This document shows, one piece after another, positions 55,301 through 62,735 of a stretch of 64,000 nucleotides of DNA. Position numbers and translations under genes: made by a program. How positions within the stretch are numbered: position 1 is the stretch's first letter; the number at the start of each line of letters is the position of its first letter. Location of the stretch: positions 1,116,001 to 1,180,000 of the forward strand of contig NZ_SOCA01000001.1 of assembly GCF_004364345.1 (NCBI RefSeq). Direction: 5' to 3'. Source of the DNA: Prosthecobacter fusiformis. Lineage in GTDB: Bacteria > Verrucomicrobiota > Verrucomicrobiia > Verrucomicrobiales > Verrucomicrobiaceae. The notes under the pieces were generated by a model that ran no database searches, was not told where the DNA came from, and worked only from the letters and a program-made list of their open reading frames with translations.

Positions 55301-55760
55301 CTACGCGGAAGTCCTGTGGCGCACTCAGGGTGGAACCGGTCGTTTTGATCGTTTGATCCACCAAGGAACTGGCTGCGGTTTCAAAAGAGGATCCATTGCT
55401 TTTAAATGCAACTACCCTGACCTGAAACAGGGTATCCACCGGGAGCTGTACTCCGATGAATTCGCAGTAGGTCACCCCGGCATTGACGGAGGTATAATAA
55501 TTCCATATCCCAGCATTCCCCAGCCGGTATTCCACACGGAAGCCGGATTCATCCAGGGAATTGTCCTTCCATGTCAGCAGGAAGTTCCGCTTGGTATTCG
55601 CGGCGGTCGGCGCATCGGCCATCGTGGACTTCAGCACTAAGTTGGTGGGTGCCTTCGGTGCTACGGCTGAAGCGGTGCCTGCCAGACCGGCCAGCACGAC
55701 CATCATGGGCAGCATCAAGGCGCGAGCATGACGGGAAATAGAGTCGGGGAAGCGCAGCAT
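49392..55760 (-). CDS. Giant secreted Fn3/Ig-like protein with embedded cyclophilin domain
   Basis: A 2122-residue protein with a signal peptide (ALMLPMMVVLAGLAGTASA). Residues about 36-480 are fibronectin type III repeats (APTNLVLKSTMADAPTA, VPTNLQAEKLDESNIRLTWED). A putative-Ig domain follows at about 490-575 and a complete cyclophilin-type peptidyl-prolyl isomerase at about 600-755 (VIFHRSIPGFILQGGGYV, GTVAHAKVGDNPDSATHDFF). Ig-like repeats come next (about 800-1110), another putative-Ig domain (about 1145-1225), a beta-rich region to about 1620 and more Ig-like repeats to about 2105. The tail is acidic and Pro-rich (PPEEDPPAEEP). No sorting domain is recognised. It is likely a surface or matrix protein. 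Confidence 0.88.
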   Translation of the reverse strand: MLRFPDSISRHARALMLPMMVVLAGLAGTASAVAPKAPTNLVLKSTMADAPTAANTKRNFLLTWKDNSLDESGFRVEYRLGNAGIWNYYTSVNAGVTYCEFIGVQLPVDTLFQVRVVAFKSNGSSFETAASSLVDQTIKTTGSTLSAPQDFRVATYSKDNEVSDGILEFSWKDNSTGELYFQIFYKKASLTGDENYAPLPGGLSYFDNKEALTTRTTVWVQHGLVPNQAYHFMLRATRKDDATATEVTSNTASEKRYITSLTYPGGLSSYTVPAVKVPTNLQAEKLDESNIRLTWEDNTDNETGYEISYRKPVENESEAITWNTYTMAANSTSITAAIGPGGTYIWKVRAVPPTGSPAATSADYTDELPVIMDDLISPGQLVATTSGKSAAVDLTWGDNTIGETIYRIYVRPSGGTSDTWYDSMDMQPGTTKATVTGYNTSSTTSVLLTPNVEYEFRVDALHSNFVGDVAAAESNVARAYARHGFTSRTHQPAKVNDPFTYQMAVSDSPNRTSWSVDDLPPGLEMNADGLISGTPTESGVFHCPMEVVYPDNVAEVTLTLRILKDDATPVLASPITDVILGTATQHTIDLNGRFTDADSEKAVRLDTSLGIIDLLLYDSLTPKAVENFMGYVETGAYNGVIFHRSIPGFILQGGGYVPTDSPNYFTSLLKRPPSENEPGISNVRGTVAHAKVGDNPDSATHDFFFNLVANNDARGVTNYVENLDNQNSGFTVFGRVAGSGMDLVDDMVALPIGDYSPSSSDTTTGVILDGYQTEMVDVPMNVTGGTAPAKMDINSTVQIRSAKEVALFKYEVVENSAPTIVRTSILNGVLRLEGLLAGTSTVTVRARDLDNNPVEDSFTVTVIKGHKLPVITRQPVSLAVLPDKKATLSVTATGTALTYQWQKRVGEVWENVPDTNLTAKKNVLTFAALQNSDTGEYRVLVSNISMTLTSVTARLDFRAPPVIDTHPVRKVVKLGDPLVLTTEVRGAPVPTITWLRTNSTVSGQKAAVLNIPVTKLTDGGSYVMRASNVVTRADSSAASVIVVDKSSRLMMSLPAKTVVLKAQVSGPNLKYQWKKDSTTTVIDIPNKISGAASPTLTIKTFGQSDTGEYTCYVEDAVDASHNAETGPWRVGFAGAAPTLAAFTPPDAYVGIEYDYQIPGGGDTNFSIASFSLTGLPTGLKLDTVTGRITGKATRYGQYIMKLTAKNPKGSSTLSNITMNVRPMPEAVVGSFVGQIANSTYFNNNMGGRVDMTVTDTGVISGKLSQGKEVISFTGLMTQTPGSIYTSGKATIIRKGKDTLTLTLSSIAPSGYDVSGDVSGIITDGENAVAFSAYRNKYNSARAGFSGYVGRHHVALTLTGDDVGNEAVPQGTGYLVVTTDNNGTAKMSGRMADGTTVTASSFVGGQEQFLVYQSLYKSTGSVIGQPKMLIVELPSTQNSSNFIYRLDGAVAWTKAPQTTASERNYKAGFSTQVLSVRGGTYLKPGTNKLILDLPKDTPGNASIDFEDGGLEFAGMNPDVAQLSIGTSKLIPITPGVANAGGLSLTITPDVGLISGSFKVAPTGAPSRTATFLGLIIPRIPTAAAGFYYTDSPAVTGADGLGVGYFLLGQLPSDTPPTTTIKTAPILSGSVVLNPLPVLITQHPQSVTLNPTITGQAAVDHTFTVVATPPTGISVTYQWRKDGVNISGKTASTLALTNITESSQGTYDVVVKTSLSTVTSQPAVLTVNNLITNIVVTRTPATNPVPIGSSTPIVFEVTSVAGTGPYTYQWRKANTDDSDEDDIAGETSDTYSITNVTSDSAGKYYVVVTDTSTGHELKSSANVLTVDYPITSVVAQRTPPEDTIGYGYRNLTFSLTVDSQGPYEYQWYKVVGDENVEIQGATSATYTIGFLRGADQGVYKVGVKNAVTTDYVISEGVPLLVSSSVSNVSLTRSPSDTYVPLGKRVVFSAEALGEPEFGYVWKKDGEIIENATSSTYEIPELTSNDEGEYTVTISNNINGTPSSVESSVKGLNVQLPVTSVSVTRNPDTLTPPLNATFSMTATPSPAIYPVYFYQWYKNGEEIEEGGDSAQYTITTPTTEDSGTYHVTVRNAANLSPIASETFSLSFEEPTVEDPPEEDPPAEEP

Positions 55761-55934
55761 GGTCGTGAAGGTGGCGGTTGGGGGAAACCTGGATGGTCCC
55801 GATATTAGGAACCACCGCTAGCAAAGTTTGTTCAGTTAAAATACCCTTTTTGTCATTACATCGTCAATCTTTTTGCGATTCAATGTCATGTTTTGCTGGC
55901 CCTTTTTTCCCAAAACAGACACAAATCAGGCTTT

Positions 55935-57116
55935 ATGTGCCGCCCACTTTGGATTTTACCCCTGTTCATCGCCCTTGCCGCCCAGGCTCAGGTGACTCCC
56001 CAGTTCCGTGAGCAGGAAATCGACAACCAAGTAGGCATCGGCTACGGGCTGGCCATCGCCGATGTGGACGGCGATGGCAAAACGGACATCCTTTTGGCCG
56101 ATAAGGACTCCATCGTCTGGTATCAAAATCCGGAGTGGAAGAAACACATCATCGCGGAAAAGCTCACGGAGAAGGATCACGTGTGCATCGCCGCCCGTGA
56201 CACGGATGGGGATGGCAAGGCGGAGATCGCCGTGGGTGCCGAGTGGAATCCGGGGGATACGGAGACCAGCGGCGCGGTCTTTTACCTCCAGCCCCCGGCT
56301 GACCGCACACAGCGGTGGACGCCCGTGCAGCTCACCCATGAACCCACCACCCACCGCATGCGCTGGGTGCGCAACCGCGCCGGGCGCTATGACCTCATCG
56401 TGGCCCCGCTGCATGGCCGTGGAAATAAAAACGGTGAGGGTGCCGGAGTGCGCATCCTGGCTTATCACAAGCCGGAAGACGTGACCCGTCCCTGGAATAC
56501 CACCCTTGTACACGACAGCATGCACCTGACGCATAACTTCGAAGTGGTGCCCGGCCCGGCTGGTGAAGCGGAATCCCTGCTGCTAGGCGGGCGCGAGGGC
56601 ATCGTCCGTCTCACACCGGGGGACAGTGGCTGGAAGCAGCAGTGGGTGACCCGCCATGACAGCCCGGACCTGCAAGGCGTGGGGGAAGTGCGCTGGGGTG
56701 CCTTTGCCGGTGGCCAGCCCTATGTGGCCGCCATCGAACCGATGCATGGCAACCAAGTCGTCATCTATACTCCCCCGCCGGAGGGACCCAAAGACGGCCT
56801 GTGGCAGCGCCGGGTGCTGGATGATACCCTGGTGGACGGTCATGCCCTGGCCTGCTACGATTACCTGGGCCTGAACAACCGCCAGATCGCCGTCGGCTGG
56901 CGTGCCCATCACAAGCTGGGCAGCCGGGTCGGTGTGAAGCTTTATTATACCACCAAGGAGGACGGTCACGGCTGGGAATCCTACTTGGTGGATGACAATA
57001 CGATGGCCTGTGAAGACCTGATGGGAGCCGACTTGGATGGCGATCGTGACACTGACCTCATCGCGGCTGGCCGTCGTAGCCAGAATCTCAAGATTTACTG
57101 GAATTTAAGACAATAA
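55935..57116 (+). CDS. Secreted FG-GAP/VCBS repeat protein
   Basis: From ATG 55935 the protein has 393 residues and a signal peptide (MCRPLWILPLFIALAAQAQ). Calcium-binding FG-GAP repeats follow, such as IADVDGDGKTDILLAD, ARDTDGDGKAEIAVG and ADLDGDRDTDLIAAGRR. They fold as a beta-propeller typical of secreted or outer-surface proteins in Verrucomicrobia and Planctomycetes. It is divergent from the giant Ig protein, with about 170 A/T-rich bases between. Confidence 0.82.
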   Translation: MCRPLWILPLFIALAAQAQVTPQFREQEIDNQVGIGYGLAIADVDGDGKTDILLADKDSIVWYQNPEWKKHIIAEKLTEKDHVCIAARDTDGDGKAEIAVGAEWNPGDTETSGAVFYLQPPADRTQRWTPVQLTHEPTTHRMRWVRNRAGRYDLIVAPLHGRGNKNGEGAGVRILAYHKPEDVTRPWNTTLVHDSMHLTHNFEVVPGPAGEAESLLLGGREGIVRLTPGDSGWKQQWVTRHDSPDLQGVGEVRWGAFAGGQPYVAAIEPMHGNQVVIYTPPPEGPKDGLWQRRVLDDTLVDGHALACYDYLGLNNRQIAVGWRAHHKLGSRVGVKLYYTTKEDGHGWESYLVDDNTMACEDLMGADLDGDRDTDLIAAGRRSQNLKIYWNLRQ

Positions 57117-57179
57117 TCAGAGGGAAAACTTTAGTCCGGAATTGCGAAGCTTCATTGCAAAACGGTGCTCGTCGTTAAG

Positions 57180-57788
57180 ATGAACGCCGCTATGAACATT
57201 GCACGACTCACCCTGGCTGCCCTCGCAGGCTGCACTCTGTGTGCCTGCCAGATGCCCACCTCCTTCGCCCGGCAAGAAGTGATCCGCCGCCCGCTGCTCA
57301 TCCAGCCTGCGGATTCCTCCAGCAGCCCCCTTTATGTCTGGCATGGCCTGGGCGAACCCGGACCCGTGCGTGTGACCATCGATCTGAGCGAGCAGAAGGC
57401 CTACATCTTCCGCAACAGCGAAAACGTGGCCTGGAGCTATGTGGCCACTGGACGCAGCGGTCACCGGACACCGACCGGGAGTTTTGTGATCTCTGAAAAA
57501 GTGGTGAACAAGCGCTCCAACAAATACGGCAGCATCGTGGATGCCAGTGGCGACGTCATTCGTAGTAATGCCACCGCCGGCGTCCATAGCGCCCCTGGTG
57601 GCAAGTTTCAGGGAGCTAAAATGCCCTACTGGATGCGCCTGACGGGCGATGGCGTGGGCATGCATGCGGGTCCCATACCGAACCCTGGCTCCCCCGCCTC
57701 CCACGGTTGCATCCGCCTGCCCTATGATATGGCCCAGCGTCTCTATGATGTGGCCCCCAGCGGCACGCGCGTGACCATCGTCCCGTGA
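57180..57788 (+). CDS. L,D-transpeptidase (YkuD domain)
   Basis: From ATG 57180 the protein has 202 residues. The leader MNAAMNIARLTLAALAGC ends with a lipobox-like LAGC, and a second candidate Cys follows in LCAC. The YkuD domain shows VTIDLSEQKAYIFRNSE, TGRSGHRTPTGSFVIS, GMHAG and the catalytic SHGCIRLPYDM with Cys177. It cross-links peptidoglycan or anchors proteins to it in the periplasm. It follows the FG-GAP gene by about 60 bases on the same strand; no link is evident. Confidence 0.9.
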   Translation: MNAAMNIARLTLAALAGCTLCACQMPTSFARQEVIRRPLLIQPADSSSSPLYVWHGLGEPGPVRVTIDLSEQKAYIFRNSENVAWSYVATGRSGHRTPTGSFVISEKVVNKRSNKYGSIVDASGDVIRSNATAGVHSAPGGKFQGAKMPYWMRLTGDGVGMHAGPIPNPGSPASHGCIRLPYDMAQRLYDVAPSGTRVTIVP

Positions 57789-57890
57789 TCCCCATCTGCG
57801 GCCGCAGGATTTTGATGCGGTTCTCCGGCAAAAAATGGCGACAAGGGTCATGACCCGCTTCATGAGTGGACAGACCCCACCTGACGACCC

Positions 57891-58664
57891 TTGATCCACG
57901 ACTGGCTCCAGCAGCACACCCTGTTTACCGGGGATTCGCGCATCCTCCTCCTGGCTGGCATCGCCGCCCTTTGCATCGGCTTATCTAAAAGTGGCCTCTC
58001 CGGCACCGCTACGCTGAATGTCGTCCTGATGGCCCAGGCCTTCGGGGCCAAGGCCTCCGTGGGACTGGTGCTGCCTTTGCTCATCGTGGCCGATTTCATG
58101 GGCTATTACCTGAACCGCCATGGCGGGAGCTGGCGGCGCATTTTACCCATGGCCCCGCCCGCCATCGCCGGGGTCATCGCCGGTTACTTTCTCCTGGACA
58201 CCATTGATAACACGACCGCCCGCACCGTCATCGGCTGGCTCATCATCGGCCTTCTGGGTTTCAAGCTCCTGCTGGATGCCAGCAAGGGCACGCTGGAGGT
58301 GCTGACCAGCCACCGTCTGTTTTCCTGGGCCATGGGCTTGTGCGCTGGCGTGACCACCATGCTGGCCAATGCCGCCGGACCTGTGATGACTGTTTATCTC
58401 CTTTCCCAGCGGCTGGAGAAAAAGGAGCACCTGGGCACCTTCAGCCGCTTTTTCCTGTTCATCAATCTCTTCAAAGTCCCCTTCTCCGCCGATCTGGGCA
58501 TCATCAATCCCCGGTCCCTCATGACCAATCTTGTGCTGCTGCCCGCCGTCGTGCTCGGCATTCTGCTCGGTTGGCAGATCCTCAAACGCATCCCGCAAAA
58601 ACCCTTCGAGTGGACCCTCTTTGTGATGACCCTCATCGCTGCGGCGTGGCTGATCCATGGGTGA
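57891..58664 (+). CDS. TauE/SafE-family membrane permease
   Basis: The 257-residue protein has about eight membrane helices. Typical TSUP motifs are LSKSGLSGTATLNVVLMAQ near the N-terminus and GLCAGVTTMLANAAGPVMTVYLL in the second half. The family exports or takes up sulfite, sulfoacetate and similar organic anions. No ATG fits the frame, so it begins with TTG 57891 (read MIHDWLQQHTLF). The gene lies between an L,D-transpeptidase and a hydrolase, which says little about the substrate. Confidence 0.85.
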   Translation: MIHDWLQQHTLFTGDSRILLLAGIAALCIGLSKSGLSGTATLNVVLMAQAFGAKASVGLVLPLLIVADFMGYYLNRHGGSWRRILPMAPPAIAGVIAGYFLLDTIDNTTARTVIGWLIIGLLGFKLLLDASKGTLEVLTSHRLFSWAMGLCAGVTTMLANAAGPVMTVYLLSQRLEKKEHLGTFSRFFLFINLFKVPFSADLGIINPRSLMTNLVLLPAVVLGILLGWQILKRIPQKPFEWTLFVMTLIAAAWLIHG

Positions 58665-58803
58665 AGACGGGGCTGCTCCGCTTGCGACGCGGATGCCTGG
58701 ATTGAAAGATCTGGCGCCAGGAACAGTATCCCCTTCCCACAGCTGTAGATTGACCTCGGTTCTGATCTATCATTCTGTCCGCTTTGCCTTCCTATCACCT
58801 GTC

Positions 58804-60045
58804 ATGATCCGCAGCCTCCTCCTCGCCCTCCTTTTCACCACCTCTCTGGCCCAGGCTGAAAACCTGCTGCCGCCCGATGCCCGCGTGGCCATCATCGGGG
58901 ACAGCATCACCGAGCAGAAACTCTATTCCAAATACATGGAGGCTTACCTCCTGGCCTGTACCGGTCGCCAGGACATCCAGGTCTTTCAGTTCGGCTGGAG
59001 CGGTGAGCGGGCCAGCGGTTTTGCCGCCCGTCTGGAGAACGACCTCAGCGTCTTCCACCCCACCGTGGCCACGACCTGCTACGGCATGAACGACGGCCAG
59101 TACACTGCCTATACCGACGCCATCGGTGCCGAGTATGAAAAGAACATGCGCCTCGTGCTGGATGGCCTCAAGGCCCAGGGCGTGAAGCACATCGCCGTAG
59201 GCTCTCCCGGTGCCGTGGACACGCGCTTCTTCACCCGTTTTGAACCCGCCATCTACAACGACAACCTGGCCCACCTGCGCGACATCGTCCAAAAGCTGGC
59301 CGGGGAATACAGCCTCAGCTTTGCCAACGTCCATGACACCATGACCAGCGCCATGGCCAAAGCCAAGCCCGTGCTGGGCCAGGACTACGACGTGTGCGGT
59401 CCGGACGGTTTCCACCCCGGCCCCAACGGCCACCTGCTCATGGCCCAGGCTTTCCTCAAAGGCCTGAAGCTGGAGGGCACCATCGGCCAGATCACCCTCG
59501 ACCTCGCCGGAGAATCCACCGCGACCGAAGGCCACCAGATCACCGCCCGCGCCCCCGGCAGCCTCACGCTGGCCAGCAGCACCTGGCCCTTCTGCTTTGA
59601 TGCTGATCCCGCCGCCTCCACCAGCACCCGCAGCATCCTCCCCTTCACCAGTTTTAACCAGGACCTCAACCGCTACACGTTGGTGGTAAAAGGCCTAACC
59701 AAAGATAAGGCCCAAGTGACCTGGGGCAGCGAGACCAAGGAATTCACCAAGACCCAACTCGAAGCTGGCATCAACCTCGCCGCTGAATTCGCCACCACGC
59801 CTTTTGATGCCGCCTTCGCCGATCTCCTCAACGCCATCGGTTCCAAACAGGCCTACGAGACCACGATGATCAAAAACCTCATCACCCACTTCCGCACCTA
59901 CTCCCCCGAAGCCGAAACCGATCCCGAATTTAAGAACGCCCTCGAAGTCCTGAAACAAAAGACCCTCGAAAAACACGCCAAGTATAACGCCAACGTCCGC
60001 AAGCGCCTGAAGGCTGTGACGCATACGGTGAGTGTGGTGGAGTGA
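58804..60045 (+). CDS. Secreted SGNH/GDSL hydrolase
   Basis: From ATG 58804 the protein has 413 residues and a signal peptide (MIRSLLLALLFTTSLAQA). The SGNH blocks are IIGDSITEQ with Ser34 (block I), FGWSGERASG (II), TCYGMNDGQY (III) and GFHPGPNGH with the catalytic His (V). The family hydrolyses esters of lipids or acetylated sugars. The C-terminal 130 residues are an unrecognised alpha-helical part ending in a basic stretch. A possible start far upstream at 58657 lacks the signal peptide and is rejected. Confidence 0.88.
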   Translation: MIRSLLLALLFTTSLAQAENLLPPDARVAIIGDSITEQKLYSKYMEAYLLACTGRQDIQVFQFGWSGERASGFAARLENDLSVFHPTVATTCYGMNDGQYTAYTDAIGAEYEKNMRLVLDGLKAQGVKHIAVGSPGAVDTRFFTRFEPAIYNDNLAHLRDIVQKLAGEYSLSFANVHDTMTSAMAKAKPVLGQDYDVCGPDGFHPGPNGHLLMAQAFLKGLKLEGTIGQITLDLAGESTATEGHQITARAPGSLTLASSTWPFCFDADPAASTSTRSILPFTSFNQDLNRYTLVVKGLTKDKAQVTWGSETKEFTKTQLEAGINLAAEFATTPFDAAFADLLNAIGSKQAYETTMIKNLITHFRTYSPEAETDPEFKNALEVLKQKTLEKHAKYNANVRKRLKAVTHTVSVVE

Positions 60046-60136
60046 GGCATCAGCAGAGTAGGTCAGTCATGCCCTAACCGGCTTTCCCTGACCTCCTGCT
60101 AGATCTTGAATGTCGAAATCTGGCATTCTCAAGGAG

Positions 60137-60177
60137 TGACGGCGTCTCGCCGTCATCATGAGGCCGAGACGGCCTCA
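60137..60177. repeat. Two adjacent 19-base palindromes
   Basis: TGACGGCGTCTCGCCGTCA at 60137-60155 and TGAGGCCGAGACGGCCTCA at 60159-60177 are each perfect or near-perfect palindromes, separated by three bases. Their centres, GTCTC and GAGAC, are reverse complements. The pair lies between two converging genes. It could be a REP/BIME-like unit or a bidirectional terminator. Confidence 0.65.
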
Positions 60178-60213
60178 CACCTTGCTCCATCGCCACATCC
60201 TCCGTTCATATAT

Positions 60214-61380
60214 TCACTCTGTCCTCTTTACAGCTTCCGCCTTCATCGCCTCTTCCAGCCACTCCTTCAATTGGGCGATCACTTCGCGCCGATGGCTGAA
60301 CAGCAGGAAATGATCGGCCTGGGGCACGGTTTTCAAGGTCACCTGCGCGCCATTCTTTTTCATGACGGAGGACACATAGGTCACAGACTCCAGCGGCACG
60401 CGGTCATCCTTGGCCCCGGTGATGATAAAGACCGGTTTGCCCTGCCAGTTCCCGATGAAACGCGGATCTTTGATAGAGCCGGTTTCGACCACCGGAGAAA
60501 TAAAGGTTAGAGAAGCAAATTTTTCACCCAGGTCACGCCCTGCATGGCCCAGGCCTTTGCCACCGTTGGAGAGGCCCATCAGGTGCATCTTTCCCCGATC
60601 CAGCCGCACTACGTTTTCCGCATCAGCCAACGCTGCCTCCACCACCCCGGCGGAGTCTGCCGCATTCCAGTTTCCCATTCCATAGCTCGGGCAGATAAGC
60701 ACCAGGCCCAGTTCATCCGCCATCTGGGAAAGCAGCCAGGGATAGGCCTTGAAACTGCCTCCACTGCCATGCAGAAAAACCAGCACGGGGGCAGGCACAT
60801 CCCTCTTCAGCCCGGGCGGCACGTACAGGAAAGAATGGCCCTGGCCTCCCCGTCCCAACCACAAGTCTGCATAGGCCACCGGCATCACCGAACCTAGCGC
60901 ATGGAAATCCGCATCCGCCTCCAGTTCCCGATAAATTTCCGCCGTCCAAGCAGACAGCTCCCGGGACTGTTCAAAGGTGAAATAAGAGTCCATCAAAGGC
61001 ACCACTTTGAAGCCTAACAAAAATTGATCCAGCTCCGGCAGCAGGTTGCCCAACGCCTGCCGCTGAAACCCCCAGGCTCCCTCAGCATAACGATGCTGGA
61101 TGCGCGCACCCTTCGGCCGCTTCCCATCTGGAGCCAACGAGTACAGCGCCACAGTCAGCCCCAGCCATCCAAGACATCCCAGCCCGCCGGTCCATTTCAG
61201 CCATCGCCTTTCCAGCTCCACGCCCAGGCACACCAAAAGCGGAGATACCCCAATCATCATGCCAGCTATCCCGAACAGTCTGCTCTCAAACGACTGCCCA
61301 ACGATTAGCAACAGAACCGACAAGGGCGTGGCGAGAACCGCCAGCACCAGGCTGGCCATGCGTGCAATGACAAAAAACAT
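60214..61380 (-). CDS. Alpha/beta hydrolase with N-terminal membrane helices
   Basis: The 388-residue protein begins with about four membrane helices (to residue 110), then a hydrolase domain. It has the oxyanion segment VLVFLHGSGGSFKAYPW, the nucleophile elbow MGLSNGGKGLG with Ser271, GAKDDRVPLESV with a likely Asp, and QADHFLLFSH with the catalytic His. This resembles the dienelactone hydrolase or esterase group. It is probably an inner-membrane enzyme with its domain on one side. It converges with the SGNH gene, about 170 bases away. Confidence 0.8.
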   Translation of the reverse strand: MFFVIARMASLVLAVLATPLSVLLLIVGQSFESRLFGIAGMMIGVSPLLVCLGVELERRWLKWTGGLGCLGWLGLTVALYSLAPDGKRPKGARIQHRYAEGAWGFQRQALGNLLPELDQFLLGFKVVPLMDSYFTFEQSRELSAWTAEIYRELEADADFHALGSVMPVAYADLWLGRGGQGHSFLYVPPGLKRDVPAPVLVFLHGSGGSFKAYPWLLSQMADELGLVLICPSYGMGNWNAADSAGVVEAALADAENVVRLDRGKMHLMGLSNGGKGLGHAGRDLGEKFASLTFISPVVETGSIKDPRFIGNWQGKPVFIITGAKDDRVPLESVTYVSSVMKKNGAQVTLKTVPQADHFLLFSHRREVIAQLKEWLEEAMKAEAVKRTE

Positions 61381-61681
61381 CCGTCACCTATGATACCTGC
61401 AATGCTTGCCTGTTCGATCATTATCGAGTGTCAGTTCCCGATTCCATATAGGCGGGCCTGGAATCGTAGGGCGGTTGTGTCCGGCGCGAAACCACCTGCT
61501 TCGTGTGTTTGACGACCTCGCCGGATTAGCCGCCTTCTCTGAGGATGCCCCCCATCTCGGAGCTTCGAGGTCTCCCTGACAGAAGGTTATCCGGCGGCAG
61601 GATGGGAAAGCTTTGAAATCCTGTCTCGCCGGACAAACTCATCCTGCGGCTGGTTACGGCTCGCGTGCCCCACTTCACCCC
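61381..61681. other. Intergenic region with the dispersed inverted repeat
   Basis: No gene is seen. The region holds a copy of the repeat found at 338-402 (arms 61469-61486 and 61519-61534). A second, diverged pair has arms near 61585-61597 (AGGTTATCCGGCG) and 61627-61640 (CGCCGGACAAACTC). It lies between the hydrolase and the ATPase loader gene. Confidence 0.55.
61469..61534. repeat. Dispersed inverted repeat, copy 2
   Basis: The left arm 61469-61486, GGGCGGTTGTGTCCGGCG, and the right arm 61519-61534, CGCCGGATTAGCCGCC, match copy 1 at 338-402 (GGGCGGGTTTGTCCGGCG and CGCCGGATAACCCGCC) closely. The loops differ in sequence but are similar in length, 31 and 32 bases. Recurrence at two distant sites with conserved arms indicates a repeat family. 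Confidence 0.65.
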
Positions 61682-62521
61682 TCAAAACCCTGACCCGTCC
61701 CAATCGGTTCCACGGGCGCTTTGCCATTCGCCATAACAAAAAGTGACGCCACCGGAGCGCAAGCGGTCGCTGATGCGGTCGCCGATCCACGCGCGGGTTT
61801 CCTGGGCGGGTTTGTTTCCCAGCAGCAGGGTGCGGCGGGCGTTTTTATGCCGATGATCCAGGATGGCAAAGAGGATCTCCTCCCCATCGGAAGGCAGGTC
61901 ACGCAGGCACAGCTCATCTAGCACGAGCAGCGCCGGGGCGGTGTAGCGGGCGATGACGGCCTCCATGCCATCGGCACTGTAAGCACGATGGCATGCGGCG
62001 AAAAGACGTGCGCACTCAACCCAACGCACGCTGCGGCCTTTCAAGATTTCCTGGCGAGATAGAGCTGCGGCCAGGTGGCCTTTGCCAATGCCGGGCGTGC
62101 CTGCCAGGAAAAGATTGCGCATGCGCCCTTCGGCAAACTGGCGGGCGGCCTCCAAGAAGGCCGTCGGGGGCTGGAATCCGTGCTCCTTTTTCACGCCGGG
62201 GCGGTCGGTGTGGAAGTTATCCAGCGTGGCATGACGGACGTCGGTAGGGATACCGGCTTCTTCCACACGGCCCAGGCTGCGTTTCACTCGCTGATCCTGC
62301 ACACAGGCGGCGCAGGTGTAGGCGGGTTTCGCCGCCTGCCGGGAGGCCTCGCGGTCCAGTATCCGCATCTTCGGGCCATGCTTGGCACAGGGCAGTGCCT
62401 GCGGCTGGGCATCCAATTCGCGGTCGAATTTCTCCGACCGTTCAGCGATCTGCCGGATCAGTTGATCCAGCTTGTCCAGTTGAAAGGCCGTGTCTGGAAG
62501 GGCCCGTTGCGTTGTGTTCAT
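61682..62521 (-). CDS. DnaC/IstB-like ATPase (helicase loader type)
   Basis: The 279-residue protein has a Cys/His cluster (LPCAKHGPK and YTCAACVQDQ), which suggests a zinc-binding N-terminal region. An AAA+ domain follows, with Walker A LAGTPGIGKGHLAAAL (about residues 138-153), Walker B LLVLDELCLRDL and a sensor with RTLLLGNKPAQETR. This is the pattern of DnaC/IstB-like loaders found in phages and IS elements. It lies 214 bases after the replication protein gene on the same strand, which suggests a mobile replication module rather than the host loader. Confidence 0.75.
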   Translation of the reverse strand: MNTTQRALPDTAFQLDKLDQLIRQIAERSEKFDRELDAQPQALPCAKHGPKMRILDREASRQAAKPAYTCAACVQDQRVKRSLGRVEEAGIPTDVRHATLDNFHTDRPGVKKEHGFQPPTAFLEAARQFAEGRMRNLFLAGTPGIGKGHLAAALSRQEILKGRSVRWVECARLFAACHRAYSADGMEAVIARYTAPALLVLDELCLRDLPSDGEEILFAILDHRHKNARRTLLLGNKPAQETRAWIGDRISDRLRSGGVTFCYGEWQSARGTDWDGSGF

Positions 62522-62595
62522 AAATTCGTTTTAAAACTGAAGCCGCATGCTTCACGGCGGCGGTCATTTCTCCCTCTTGCAGGACGGGCGTAGCG

Positions 62596-62688
62596 ACGTG
62601 TGGCTGCTCGCGCCAGCGAGTGGGTGAGGGGTTCTCGTAACTTCGACACCACCCAAACCTCCACGCCCTGGCGGGCGCAGCCACGTGT
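62596..62688. repeat. Palindromic repeat, internal copy
   Basis: The sequence begins ACGTGTGGCTGCTCGCGCC and has the hairpins CTCGCGCCAGCGAG and CGCCCTGGCGGGCG, and ends in CCACGTGT. The same arrangement occurs at 63880-64000, where two copies abut, and in a shorter form at 40383-40415. It fills the gap between the two replication-type genes. Confidence 0.7.
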
Positions 62689-62735
62689 TGGGGCGGACGA
62701 CGCGGGCAAGAGTGCCCCACGGTACTTGGAGCGCT

